In this document: positions 6,902 through 15,042 of the stretch, in pieces
How positions within the stretch are numbered: the first letter of the stretch is position 1
How the letters are laid out: each line of letters begins with the position of its first letter
Source: DATHBP01 sp035296085
GTDB taxonomy: Bacteria; Actinomycetota; Actinomycetes; Propionibacteriales; Nocardioidaceae
DNA: 30,435 bases
Direction: 5' to 3'
Assembly: GCA_035296085.1 (NCBI GenBank)
Contig: DATHBP010000060.1
Location: 1 to 30,435, forward strand
Position numbers and translations under genes: made by a program
The notes under the pieces: generated by a model
What the model was told of the DNA's origin: nothing
What the model saw: only the letters and a program-made list of their open reading frames with translations
Databases searched by the model: none

Positions 6902-8590
6902 TCACGACGCCGCCGGCTGGGACAACGAGCGACTGGGGTGCGTGCGGCTCAATCGTCGGGATGCGTTCTCCAGCAGCGCCAGCGAAGGAGTCAGCTCGGT
7001 CAGGGCGTCGAGGAAGGCCTGCCCGTCGCAGCGCAGGAGGTGGGTGGGTTCGGCCGCGACGACGGTCGCCGTGCGCGGTATGCCCTCGATGAGACCGATC
7101 TCCCCGAAGTAGTCGCCTTTCCCCAGGGTGGCGAGGTGGTGGACGTCGTCGTCTCGGTCCCCTCTGGCGGTCACCTCGAGCCGGCCGGCCATGACCACGT
7201 AGAACGCATCTGCTGCCTCGCCTTCCGCAACGACCGCCGCGCCGGCGGGCACGTCGATCTCCTCAGCGGCGCCAGCGAGCTGGTCGACGGCGCCCTCGGG
7301 CACCGCGGCGAAGAGGTCGCACCCGAGCAGCAGCCGGATGCGTGGCTCGAGCCCGGCCTGGCGCGCCTGCGCCTGGCGGTCCACCGCTCGCAGCGCCGGC
7401 AGCCCGAGCAGGCAGGCCACGGGGATCGCCAGGCCGGAGATCCAGAGCATCGCGGTGAGCCCCGCCGAGTCGATGATCACCGGAGCGACCACAGCTCCGG
7501 TCACCACAGCAGCGATGACGACTGCGTTGAAGGCGCCGAACACCCTGGCCAGCAGCTGGCTAGGCAGGGACCGCTGCAGCGCAGTGATCGCTAGGACGTC
7601 CACGACGAGTGTCCCCGCCCCTCGGAGGGCTTGCAGGCAGAACGCGACCACCGGGTTCGACACCACCAGGAACAGCAGCGTCGGCAGGCAGTAGACGGCC
7701 ATTCCGGCGAGGATCACCAGGCTGAGCCGGCGCCGCCGCTCCAGCCGGGTGACCAGGCCCGCGCCGAGCACGCCACCGACCCCGAGCCCCGCCAGCAGAT
7801 ACCCGTAACCCTCGGCACCCGTGCCCAGGAGGTCACGAGAGAGCACGACGAACAACACGGTGTCGATGCCGAACACCAAGGTCGCGACCACGCTGTAGGC
7901 GACCAACACGCCGGCGACGGGCGACGAGGTGATGGCCTTGATCCCCACCAGCATCTGCCGAAAGGCCCCCGCCTCCCCACCCTCGGTGACGTCGACGGGT
8001 TCGCTGCGCTGCCGCATCCGGGCGACCAGCACGGCCGACACGCCGTAGCTGAGCGAGTTGACCGCGATGGCCAGCGGCGGTGACCCGAACAACAACACGA
8101 TCGCGCCAAGGCCCGGTCCGACGACGACCGCTGCATTGTCGATGGTGTTGCGTAGTGCGTTCGCCGAGCCGAGGTCCCGCTCACCGACGAGCTGCGGCGT
8201 GAGCGCTGCCACGGCAGGCTCGTACGCCGTGCTCAACGCGGAGTTGACGACCGCGGTCGCGATGACGACGAGCACCGGCAGGCCGAGCGCGGTCTCGACA
8301 GCCAGCGCCACCATGAGGACGGCGCCGAGGACGTCGAGTACGACCATCAGCCGCACCCGCTCGTACCGGTCGGCGACCACCCCTCCGTAGGGGCTGAACA
8401 AGAAGGCGGGGACCATCCTTGCGATGGTCGCGGCGCCCACCCAGGCGGGCGATCCGGTCTCTTCGAAGATCCAGACGGCCAGGGCCACGTTGTAGGCCCA
8501 GGAACCAATGCTGGAACCGCTGAACGCAAACATCAGCAGCCGGAAGTCGCGATGCTTCAGACTGCTGAGGAGGCCGGGTCCGCGGGCCAC
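6902..8590 (-). CDS. MFS exporter fused to a C-terminal cyclic nucleotide-binding domain
   Basis: A 562-residue protein. Residues about 1-400 are a major facilitator (EntS/MFS_3 efflux-like) with some twelve hydrophobic segments and the loop 2-3 motif GGVVADRYERVRLM. Residues about 420-562 are a cytoplasmic CNB domain with cassette GDYFGEIGLIEGIPRTATV (from residue 492; Glu497 and Arg506 conserved). Binding of cAMP or cGMP could gate transport (inference from architecture). It starts with GTG 6 nt after the stop of the Crp-like gene, so the two are cotranscribed. Placement between two repeat-peptide genes makes it the likely exporter of their product, or a self-protection pump. MFS-CNB fusions are known in actinomycetes, but their cargo generally is not. 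Confidence 0.88.
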   Translation of the reverse strand: MARGPGLLSSLKHRDFRLLMFAFSGSSIGSWAYNVALAVWIFEETGSPAWVGAATIARMVPAFLFSPYGGVVADRYERVRLMVVLDVLGAVLMVALAVETALGLPVLVVIATAVVNSALSTAYEPAVAALTPQLVGERDLGSANALRNTIDNAAVVVGPGLGAIVLLFGSPPLAIAVNSLSYGVSAVLVARMRQRSEPVDVTEGGEAGAFRQMLVGIKAITSSPVAGVLVAYSVVATLVFGIDTVLFVVLSRDLLGTGAEGYGYLLAGLGVGGVLGAGLVTRLERRRRLSLVILAGMAVYCLPTLLFLVVSNPVVAFCLQALRGAGTLVVDVLAITALQRSLPSQLLARVFGAFNAVVIAAVVTGAVVAPVIIDSAGLTAMLWISGLAIPVACLLGLPALRAVDRQAQARQAGLEPRIRLLLGCDLFAAVPEGAVDQLAGAAEEIDVPAGAAVVAEGEAADAFYVVMAGRLEVTARGDRDDDVHHLATLGKGDYFGEIGLIEGIPRTATVVAAEPTHLLRCDGQAFLDALTELTPSLALLENASRRLSRTHPSRSLSQPAAS

Positions 8591-8596
8591 GCAGCG

Positions 8597-9256
8597 TCAC
8601 CCGGCCCGGCGCCGCAGCGTCGCGATGTCGTTCACCACGATGCTGCCTCGCTGCAACGTGACGACCCCCTGCCCGGCGAGCCGTTGCAGCACTTGGTTGA
8701 CCGTGGGTCGGGTGGCTCCGGCGAGACCGGCCAGGTCGTCTTGGGTCAGCGGGATGACGGAGACCGCGGTGCCGTCGGCGTAGATGTCCACCAGCTCCAC
8801 CAGCCGCCGGAACACGCGACGCTCGACGCCCACGTACAACGCCTCCAGCAACCGCTGGCTGAGCTGGTCGACTCGCTCGGCCATCAGCGTGAGCATCAGA
8901 TGCTCGACCTCCGGGAAGCGCTCGCACAGGGCCGTGAAGGCAGGGCGCGGCAGGGCGAGAGTCTCAGCCTTCTCCAGCGCTGTGACCGTGGCGGTGCGGC
9001 GGTGGCGGCCGCTAGGTGCCACCAGCGCGAGCTCGCCGAACGCGTCGCCGGGCCGCAGAATGCGCAAGGTTGCGGAGTCGCCCGCATCGGTGGACACCCG
9101 AACGGCCAGCCTGCCGGCGCGCACCAGGTGCAGCGTGTCGCCGGGATCACCCTCGTGGAAGACGACCTCGCTTCGCGCGTACCGCCGTGGCCGGGCCGCT
9201 TCCAAGACCTGCGCGCGCACACCGGAGGGGAGAGGCGACAGCAGTGGCCACTCCAT
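8597..9256 (-). CDS. Crp/Fnr-family transcriptional regulator
   Basis: A 219-residue regulator with an N-terminal CNB domain (residues about 5-120) and a C-terminal winged helix. The phosphate-binding cassette GDAFGELAL...RRTAT (from residue 70; Glu75, Arg87) is intact. The helix-turn-helix is LTQDDLAGLAGATRPTVNQVLQRL (about 170-193, interrupted here as one motif). These features argue for a true cyclic-nucleotide-responsive regulator rather than an Fnr-type sensor. I prefer the ATG at 9256. A GTG at 9358 has a GAAGGGG site but would place its start inside a perfect hairpin and add a 34-residue extension unlike Crp proteins. It probably controls the divergent region at 9583-9744; no clear TGTGA-N6-TCACA box was found there. 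Confidence 0.87.
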   Translation of the reverse strand: MEWPLLSPLPSGVRAQVLEAARPRRYARSEVVFHEGDPGDTLHLVRAGRLAVRVSTDAGDSATLRILRPGDAFGELALVAPSGRHRRTATVTALEKAETLALPRPAFTALCERFPEVEHLMLTLMAERVDQLSQRLLEALYVGVERRVFRRLVELVDIYADGTAVSVIPLTQDDLAGLAGATRPTVNQVLQRLAGQGVVTLQRGSIVVNDIATLRRRAG

Positions 9257-9339
9257 GGGCGTCAGTGGACCACGGCACTGCAGTCGCCCGCCAGCACTTA
9301 GAGCGACGACTGCTGCTGCGTCGGGGAAGGCAGAACGCA

Positions 9340-9372
9340 GCGAAGGGGACAGGATCACCCCGTCCCCTTCGC
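9340..9372 (-). terminator. Perfect 11-bp hairpin between repeat peptide 2 and the crp-like gene
   Basis: GCGAAGGGGAC and GTCCCCTTCGC (9340-9350 and 9362-9372) form an 11-bp perfect stem with an 11-nt loop, 18 nt downstream of the stop codon of repeat peptide 2 and well upstream of the Crp ATG. On the minus-strand transcript it could act as a partial terminator, or as an mRNA-stabilising structure giving more peptide mRNA than regulator/exporter mRNA. No T-run follows, so full termination is doubtful. Confidence 0.6.
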
Positions 9373-9390
9373 CAGTCGGGCAACTAGCCT

Positions 9391-9582
9391 TCAGCCACCT
9401 GGACGCACCATGTGGCCGCCGGTGTCGTCGTCGTCGTCCTCGGCGTTGGCGCCACCCGGACGCATCTTGTGCGCCTCGACGTCGTCGCCCTCTGTCTGCT
9501 CGGCGTCGGCGCCACCCGGACGCATCTTGTGCGCCTCGACGTCGTCGTCGCCCGCGAACGGCGAGCGCTGTTGTTCACTCAT
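9391..9582 (-). CDS. Repeat peptide 2: acidic multi-core RiPP-like precursor candidate
   Basis: A 63-residue, very acidic peptide with no family I recognise. A 10-residue head (MSEQQRSPFA) is followed by two nearly identical 20-residue units, each with DDVEAHKMRPGG and then A-(D/N)-A-E. A third, diverged unit ends in DTGGHMVRPGG at the C-terminus. The D-D-V-x-(G/A)-H core and the ADAE linker are shared with the peptide at 6565-6777. An AGGAGG site 6 nt before the ATG (9582) implies strong translation. It is the first gene of the minus-strand series and is followed by a hairpin. The repeated H-K-M-R-P-G-G tail could be a mature core, with the acidic stretch as leader or spacer (inference). No Cys, so no thioether or disulfide chemistry. 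Confidence 0.75.
   Translation of the reverse strand: MSEQQRSPFAGDDDVEAHKMRPGGADAEQTEGDDVEAHKMRPGGANAEDDDDDTGGHMVRPGG
9439..9547. repeat. 60-bp-period coding repeat in peptide 2
   Basis: Two copies of a 49-bp segment (9439-9487 and 9499-9547) are identical except for one base (9447 T versus 9507 C), separated by 11 bp of differing sequence. They encode the two DDVEAHKMRPGG units. The near-identity at synonymous positions indicates a recent duplication or ongoing homogenisation. Confidence 0.9.
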
Positions 9583-9744
9583 GACTGACCTCCTGTTGTC
9601 GGCCGCCGCTGGTTGCGACTGCTCTGACTCTGGCACAGCGGCTCACCGGTCATCTGTTCGTCCGCTGACACAGCGCCCGTCGTGTTGCTGACAATCCGCA
9701 CCAGCTCTATCCCGAGCCGGCCGGCTCCGACACACTGAGCCCCC
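9583..9744. promoter_or_regulatory. Divergent promoter region between the peptide and GAF operons
   Basis: This 162-bp gap separates repeat peptide 2 (minus) from the GAF gene (plus) and must hold both start signals. On the plus strand TTGCTG (9685-9690) and TATCCC (9708-9713) are spaced by exactly 17 nt and point at the GAF gene, 31 nt before its ATG. CGCTG-ACA-CAGCG (9663-9675) is a short dyad that could be an operator. AGGAGG at 9594-9589 (minus strand) is the ribosome binding site of the peptide. I could not pick a convincing minus-strand promoter or a canonical Crp box. Confidence 0.5.
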
Positions 9745-10485
9745 ATGGAGAACCCATCCGCCGAGACCGTAGCTCTACTCCGTCAGATCGGCGACAACGT
9801 CGGCCGCGCGGTGCGGCCGGTCACCTTGGACGCCGAGCTGCAGCGCGCGGTGGCCGCCATACGCCAGCTCTACGAGGCGGCCGCGTGCTCGGTAGCGCTG
9901 CTCGAGGCAGACGGGTCGCAGCTGCGGTTCCGGGCCGCGGACGGCGCCGGCGCTGAGGCGATCGTGGGCATAACTCTTCCCCTCGGGCGTGGCATCGCCG
10001 GTTGGGTTGCGATGACGGCGCAGGGAATCGGCGTATCCGACGTTCAGCGCGACCCCCGCTTCGCCAAGGACGTGGCCGAGGCGACTTCGTACGTGCCGAC
10101 GAACCTGATCGCAGTCCCACTGGTTGAGGAGGGCGGGTCGGTGAGCGGGGTGCTCGAAGTGCTCGACCCCGAGCGTGGAGAGGAACACACCGGGCGCGAC
10201 CTCGACGTCTTGGGCCTTGTCGGCAGCCAGCTCGCCGCGGTCGTCCGCCTGTGCCAGCTCTACGACGCGCTCGGCGAGACGTTCGTCCGGGCGCTCGGCG
10301 AGGGGCAGAGCGAGGAGGGCTTCGCCGCCGCCCTTGGCGAGCTGGCCCGCGAGCGCCCGGCCGTCGATGAACTGTCCGTACTGGCGGACACCTTCCGGCA
10401 GCTCTCCGACAGCGGGCCTGACGCCAGGCGGCTGGCTTCGCGCGTACTGGCCGAAGTGCTGACCTTCCTCCGGGGTCGCCGGTGA
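9745..10485 (+). CDS. GAF domain protein
   Basis: A 246-residue cytoplasmic protein. Residues about 25-170 form a GAF domain: VALLEADGSQLRFRAADG, LPLGRGIAGWVAMTAQ, DVQRDPRF and NLIAVPLVEEGGSVSGVLEV are the usual GAF strands. The remaining 75 residues are helical and match nothing I know; the LARERPAVDELSVLADTFRQL stretch (one residue over a short motif) may be an interaction helix. GAF domains bind small ligands including cyclic nucleotides, but the ligand cannot be told here. Its stop overlaps the GTG of the subtilase gene by 4 bp, so the two are translationally coupled. It may sense a signal for, or be a partner of, the protease. No Shine-Dalgarno site is visible. Confidence 0.85.
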   Translation: MENPSAETVALLRQIGDNVGRAVRPVTLDAELQRAVAAIRQLYEAAACSVALLEADGSQLRFRAADGAGAEAIVGITLPLGRGIAGWVAMTAQGIGVSDVQRDPRFAKDVAEATSYVPTNLIAVPLVEEGGSVSGVLEVLDPERGEEHTGRDLDVLGLVGSQLAAVVRLCQLYDALGETFVRALGEGQSEEGFAAALGELARERPAVDELSVLADTFRQLSDSGPDARRLASRVLAEVLTFLRGRR

Positions 10486-11351
10486 CCCTGCCGGCCTGGT
10501 CCGGCGCCTTTGCCGCAGACCACCTCACCGACGTCCGCGCGCTTCCGCTGCCCGGGCCTGCCCAGGACTGGGCCTGGGGCGGCTCCACCGGCGCCGGGGT
10601 GCGGGTGGCGATCGTCGACAGCGGTGTGGAGGACGGTCATCCCCGCGTCGGGCGGCTCGCGGGTGCAGTCTCGGTGGAGCCCGACCCCGACGATCCCAGC
10701 CGCTTCACCTACGTGGAAGGACCGCACGAGGATCTGGTCGGCCATGGCACAGCGTGCGGCGGCATCATCCGGTCGTTGGCCCCCGACGTCGAGATCTACA
10801 GCGTCCGGGTACTCGGAGCCAACCTGCGGGGCAAGGGGTCGGCGTTCCTGGCGGGCGTGCGGTGGGCGCTCGACCAGGGCATCCAGGTGGTGAACATGAG
10901 CCTGAGCAGCCGCAGCGAGCAGTGGTTTGGTCCGCTGCACCAGGTGGCCGACGAGGCCTACTTCAAAGGCTCGGTACTGGTATGCGCGGCCAACAACGTT
11001 CCCGGGCCCACCTACCCGTCCCAGTACGCGGCGGTGATCTCCGTGGCGGCACGGCCGGGCGACGACCCCTACGCGGTGGCCTACAACCCGCACCCGCCGG
11101 TCGAGTTCGGCGCCCGCGGGATCGACGTGGACGTCGCCTGGTCGGGCGGCGGCTCGATGGTCTCCACCGGCAACAGCTTCGCCACCCCGCACATCGCCGG
11201 CTTGGTGGCTTTGATGCTGGCGAAGCACCCGTGGCTGACACCGTTCCAGATCAAGACGGTCCTGCAGGCGGTGGCGGAGAACGCCTCACCGCTTGGCGAC
11301 GAGACGATGCGCGCTCGAGCGGAGGCGCCAAACGCGAGTCGCGAGGTCTAG
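10482..11351 (+). CDS. Cytoplasmic subtilisin-like (S8) serine peptidase
   Basis: A 289-residue S8 peptidase with the full catalytic set: Asp46 in VAIVDSGVEDGHP, His88 in LVGHGTACGG, oxyanion Asn in VLVCAANN (about 171) and Ser232 in STGNSFATPHIAGL. There is no signal peptide, no propeptide and no transmembrane tail: the catalytic domain starts almost at residue 35. It therefore probably acts inside the cell. Intracellular S8 proteases of this size act as processing enzymes, for example in cyanobactin maturation. The GTG start overlaps the GAF stop (GTGA), and the cyclase gene begins 9 nt downstream. The neighbouring repeat peptides are candidate substrates (inference). Length is compact for the family but complete. 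Confidence 0.9.
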   Translation: MTLPAWSGAFAADHLTDVRALPLPGPAQDWAWGGSTGAGVRVAIVDSGVEDGHPRVGRLAGAVSVEPDPDDPSRFTYVEGPHEDLVGHGTACGGIIRSLAPDVEIYSVRVLGANLRGKGSAFLAGVRWALDQGIQVVNMSLSSRSEQWFGPLHQVADEAYFKGSVLVCAANNVPGPTYPSQYAAVISVAARPGDDPYAVAYNPHPPVEFGARGIDVDVAWSGGGSMVSTGNSFATPHIAGLVALMLAKHPWLTPFQIKTVLQAVAENASPLGDETMRARAEAPNASREV

Positions 11352-11360
11352 GCTGCGCCG

Positions 11361-14300
11361 GTGGCCTGCGGAAACTGCGGACAAGAAAACAAGGCATCCG
11401 CCAAGTTCTGCGCCTCCTGCGGTAGCCCGCTTGCCCGCGCCTGCCCGACGTGCGCAGCCAGCGTTCGAGCCGATCAGCGGTTCTGCGACGAGTGCGGCAC
11501 CTCGCTGACCTCCGATCCGCCCGCGCCGCCAGCGCCGGCCCCCACGCCAGGGCCGGATGCAGCGGCTCCGGTGGCCGAGCGGCGGGTGTGCTCGGTGCTG
11601 TTCTGCGACTTGGTCGGGTTCACGTCCTTGTCAGAGGCCCGCGACCCGGAGGAGGTGCGGGAGCTGCTCTCCCGGTACTTCGACGTCGCTCGCACGGTGA
11701 TCGTCCGCTATGGCGGGGTTGTGGAGAAGTTCATCGGTGACGCCGTGATGGCGGTCTGGGGCACTCCGACGGCGACCGAGCAGGACGGCGAGCGGGCGGT
11801 ACGCGCCGCGCTCGAGCTCGTGGAAGCAGTGCAGGTCCTAGGTCGGGAGTCGGGGGCTCCGGAGCTGCGGGCGCGCGCCGGGGTGGTCACCGGAGCGGTG
11901 GCAGTGACGTTCGGCGCCACAGGAGAGGGCATGGTGGCCGGCGACGCGGTGAACACCGCCGCTCGGGTGCAGACCGCCGCCCAGCCAGGGACCGTCTTGG
12001 TCGACGAGGGGACTCGCCGGGTGGCCGAGGCGGCGGTGGCGTTCGAACCAGCCGGTGAGCACGCCATGAAGGGCAAGGCTGAGCCGCTGCCCTTGTGGCG
12101 AGCGGAGCGGGTGCTGTCGGGAGTGGGTGGCTCACAGCGGATCGACGGGCTGGAGGCGGGCTTTGTCGGGCGCGACGCCGAGCTGCGGCTGGTCAAGGAG
12201 CTTTTCCATGCCTGCGCCGAACGGTCCACGCCCCGATTGGTCAGCGTCACCGGCGCCGCGGGCGTCGGCAAGTCACGGCTGGGCTGGGAGTTCGAGAAGT
12301 ACGTCGACGGGCTCGCCGACACCGTCTACTGGCACCGCGGACGCTGTCTCTCCTACGGGGACGGCGTCGCGTTCTGGGCGCTCGCGGAGATGGTGCGGCA
12401 GCGGTTCCAGATTGCGGACGAAGACGCTGCCGCGGTAGCTGCGGAGAAGCTCAGCACCGGCCTGGAACGCTGGCTGACCGACCCGGACGAGCGGGCGTAC
12501 GTCGGACTCCGGCTGGCCCAGCTGCTCGGCACCGACTCCGCCAGTGAGCCGACACCGCAGCTAGGGCGTGAGGAGCTGTTCGCGGGCTGGCGGTTGTTCT
12601 TCGAGCGGCTGGCGGCCGCGTCTCCCGTCGTTATGGTCGTGGAGGACCTTCAGCACGCCGACGCGGGCTTGTTGGACTTCCTCGAGCACCTGCTGGACTG
12701 GGCTCGGGATGTGCCGATTTTCGTACTCAGCTTCGCCCGGCCGGAGCTCGAGGCTCGCCGCGCCGGCTGGGGAACCGGCCGACGCAACAGCACGACATTG
12801 AGCCTGGACCCGCTCGACGACGCCGCCATGGAGACGCTGCTGGACGCACTCGTACCCGGGATGCCGCCCGCGGCCAAGGCCGTGATCGCCGGCCGGGCCG
12901 AGGGGATCCCTCTGTACGCGGTGGAGACCGTGCGGATGCTCATCGACCGCGACATCGTCCAACCACTCGACGGCGTCTATCGGCTCGTCGGAGACGTCGG
13001 CCAGCTCGCAGTGCCGGCGACCTTGCAGTCGCTGTTGGCAGCCCGCTTGGACGCGCTCGACCTGGCCGCCCGGGCGCTGGTCGCCGACGCGGCGGTGCTG
13101 GGCGGTACCTTCCCCGCCGAGGCACTGGTCGCCGTCTCCGACCAGCCTGAGCCGCAGGTGCGCGCGCTGCTCGCCGAGCTCGTCCGCCGCGAGGTGCTGG
13201 GCGTACGCGCGGACCCGCTGTCGCCGCAGCGCGGCCAGTACGGGTTCGTCCAGACGATGTTCCGTCAGGTCGCTTACGACACCCTCTCCCGCCGGGAGCG
13301 TAAGTCGCGCCACCTCGCGGTGGGAACGCATCTGCGCACTGCCTTTCCCGACGACGGCGAAGAGGTCGCCGAAGTCATCGCCGCCCATCTCATCGACGCG
13401 CTCCACGCGGTGCCAGACGACGACGACGTCGCGGAGCTCCGAGCCGAGGCCGTCACCATGCTCAGCCGAGCCGGTGAGCGCGCGTCGCGGACCGGTGCGC
13501 CGGCCGCGGTCACCAAGGCCTACGCCACGGCAGCCGACCTCCTCGAGCCGTTCGACACCGCTGAGGCTGCGCTGCAGGCCGCGCATCTGCATGAGCGAGC
13601 CGCCGCCGCCGCGAACACGTCGGCCGACTTCGCCTGCGCGCAAGACCACTACGGGAAGGCGGCAGAGATCTACCGGAGTCAGCAGCGGCTGCGCGACGCG
13701 GCCCGCACCGACAGTCGAATCTGCGCGGTGTTACGCCGGCGTGGGCAGCTGGAGGAGTCCCGCGCCTACATCACGGCCGCACTCGCCGTACTCGCAGAAG
13801 ACCCTGACGAAGACACAGTCGCCGCCCTCGCCGAGCTGGCCACCGTGGAGGCCTTCACCGGCAACGCCACTGAAGCCGACCAAGGCTCGGCCGCGGCTCT
13901 CGCAGAGGCGCAGGCCTTGGACCTCTCGGACAGCCTCTTCGCTGAGCTGTTCATCATTCGCGGCATCGCCCACAGCATGGCCAACCGGCCAATGCAGGCA
14001 GCAGCGAACCTGCGCGAGGCGGTCCGCCGCGCCGAGGCGCACTCCGACACCAATGCCGCCGCGCGAGCCCTGCTCAACCTGGGTGACGCGCTGATCAGCA
14101 TCGACCCGGCTGAAGCTGCCGAGGCGGCGCACGCTGCGGTGGTCCACTGCCGCCGCATCGGATACCAACATGCCATGGGCTTCGGTACTGCGAACCTGCT
14201 CCAAGCGCTCCTTCTGACCGGGGAGTGGTCGCGGGCCCGGGAGGCTCATCGGGCGGCCATTGACGCCGACGACCTCGGCTGGGACCACGCCACCGCGCAG

Positions 14301-14951
14301 AGCGTGGCACTGCTGTACGCGTTCTCCGGCGACCAGGACAACCTCGCCGTCGCGTTCACGACAGCCGGGGAGTGGGACGACACCGAAGATCCTCAGGACC
14401 GCGGCGCTGCGGCCACTGCCCGCGCGGCAGCAGCGGCGTCGCGTGGTGACCATGCCCAGGCCCTCGAGCTAGCTCAGGAGGCCCTTTCGCAGGGTGAGAT
14501 GCTCAGCCTCCGCAACGACGCGGTCCGGTGGGCGTGGCCGATCGCGGCCGACGCGGCTCTCGCGGTGGGCGACGACGCGGAGGTGGAGCGCCTGCTCGAC
14601 CGCTTGAGTCAGCGCCGCCCCGGACACGTTCCGCAGGTGCTGCGGGCGGAGTCGCTGCGCATCCGTGCGCGGCTGCTCGCTATCCGTTCAGACCCGCAAG
14701 CCGGTGCTGCGTTCGACGCCGCCACCAAGGCGCTGCGCGAGCTCGGCTCGCCGTACCATCTCGCCGTCGGGCTGCTCGACCACGCCGACTATCTGGCTTC
14801 AGCGGGCGAAACCGAGACCGCCTCACAGCTTGCCGCGCAGGCGGAGACCATCGCTCACGAACTAGGAGCCAAGCCACTGCTCGAACGGGCACGAAGACTG
14901 CTACCTGCGGTTTCGCGCGCGCTAGAGGCGCCGACCGCTGTCAGCTTCTGA
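11361..14951 (+). CDS. Zinc-ribbon / class III nucleotidyl cyclase / AAA-type ATPase / TPR protein
   Basis: A 1196-residue signalling protein. Residues 3-46 hold two zinc ribbons (CGNC, CASC, CPTC, CDEC). A Pro-rich linker leads to a class III cyclase domain (about 75-250). Its metal Asps are D83 (FCDLVGFT) and D127 (IGDAVMAVWG). The adenine-selecting pair K123 (VEKF) and D195 (AGDAVN), and transition-state N198/R202, are present, so cAMP is the likely product. Next comes a large ATPase module with Walker A GAAGVGKS (298-305) and Walker B VVMVVEDLQHAD, as in the cyclase-AAA and MalT/LuxR-type STAND proteins. The C-terminal 500 residues are TPR-like helical repeats, with no HTH visible. The GTG start follows the protease gene by 9 nt. 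It may feed the three CNB proteins of the divergent operon. Confidence 0.92.
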   Translation: MACGNCGQENKASAKFCASCGSPLARACPTCAASVRADQRFCDECGTSLTSDPPAPPAPAPTPGPDAAAPVAERRVCSVLFCDLVGFTSLSEARDPEEVRELLSRYFDVARTVIVRYGGVVEKFIGDAVMAVWGTPTATEQDGERAVRAALELVEAVQVLGRESGAPELRARAGVVTGAVAVTFGATGEGMVAGDAVNTAARVQTAAQPGTVLVDEGTRRVAEAAVAFEPAGEHAMKGKAEPLPLWRAERVLSGVGGSQRIDGLEAGFVGRDAELRLVKELFHACAERSTPRLVSVTGAAGVGKSRLGWEFEKYVDGLADTVYWHRGRCLSYGDGVAFWALAEMVRQRFQIADEDAAAVAAEKLSTGLERWLTDPDERAYVGLRLAQLLGTDSASEPTPQLGREELFAGWRLFFERLAAASPVVMVVEDLQHADAGLLDFLEHLLDWARDVPIFVLSFARPELEARRAGWGTGRRNSTTLSLDPLDDAAMETLLDALVPGMPPAAKAVIAGRAEGIPLYAVETVRMLIDRDIVQPLDGVYRLVGDVGQLAVPATLQSLLAARLDALDLAARALVADAAVLGGTFPAEALVAVSDQPEPQVRALLAELVRREVLGVRADPLSPQRGQYGFVQTMFRQVAYDTLSRRERKSRHLAVGTHLRTAFPDDGEEVAEVIAAHLIDALHAVPDDDDVAELRAEAVTMLSRAGERASRTGAPAAVTKAYATAADLLEPFDTAEAALQAAHLHERAAAAANTSADFACAQDHYGKAAEIYRSQQRLRDAARTDSRICAVLRRRGQLEESRAYITAALAVLAEDPDEDTVAALAELATVEAFTGNATEADQGSAAALAEAQALDLSDSLFAELFIIRGIAHSMANRPMQAAANLREAVRRAEAHSDTNAAARALLNLGDALISIDPAEAAEAAHAAVVHCRRIGYQHAMGFGTANLLQALLLTGEWSRAREAHRAAIDADDLGWDHATAQSVALLYAFSGDQDNLAVAFTTAGEWDDTEDPQDRGAAATARAAAAASRGDHAQALELAQEALSQGEMLSLRNDAVRWAWPIAADAALAVGDDAEVERLLDRLSQRRPGHVPQVLRAESLRIRARLLAIRSDPQAGAAFDAATKALRELGSPYHLAVGLLDHADYLASAGETETASQLAAQAETIAHELGAKPLLERARRLLPAVSRALEAPTAVSF

Positions 14952-15042
14952 TCCCACGTGGTAGCCCAACGCCAGAGGACTAAGGTGGCGCGACACCTGA
15001 GAGCTCGTCGGCGCAGCCGGTGACGACACAGCGGAGCAGTCG

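Noticed and set aside
9257..9358. 34-residue N-terminal extension of the Crp-like protein (GTG 9358)
   Set aside because: It would begin within a perfect hairpin and adds sequence not seen in Crp proteins, though its GAAGGGG site keeps it possible.
9583..9744. Crp box (TGTGA-N6-TCACA) in the divergent promoter region
   Set aside because: Several partial half-sites (TGACA, GTCA) are present, but no full dyad at the right spacing.
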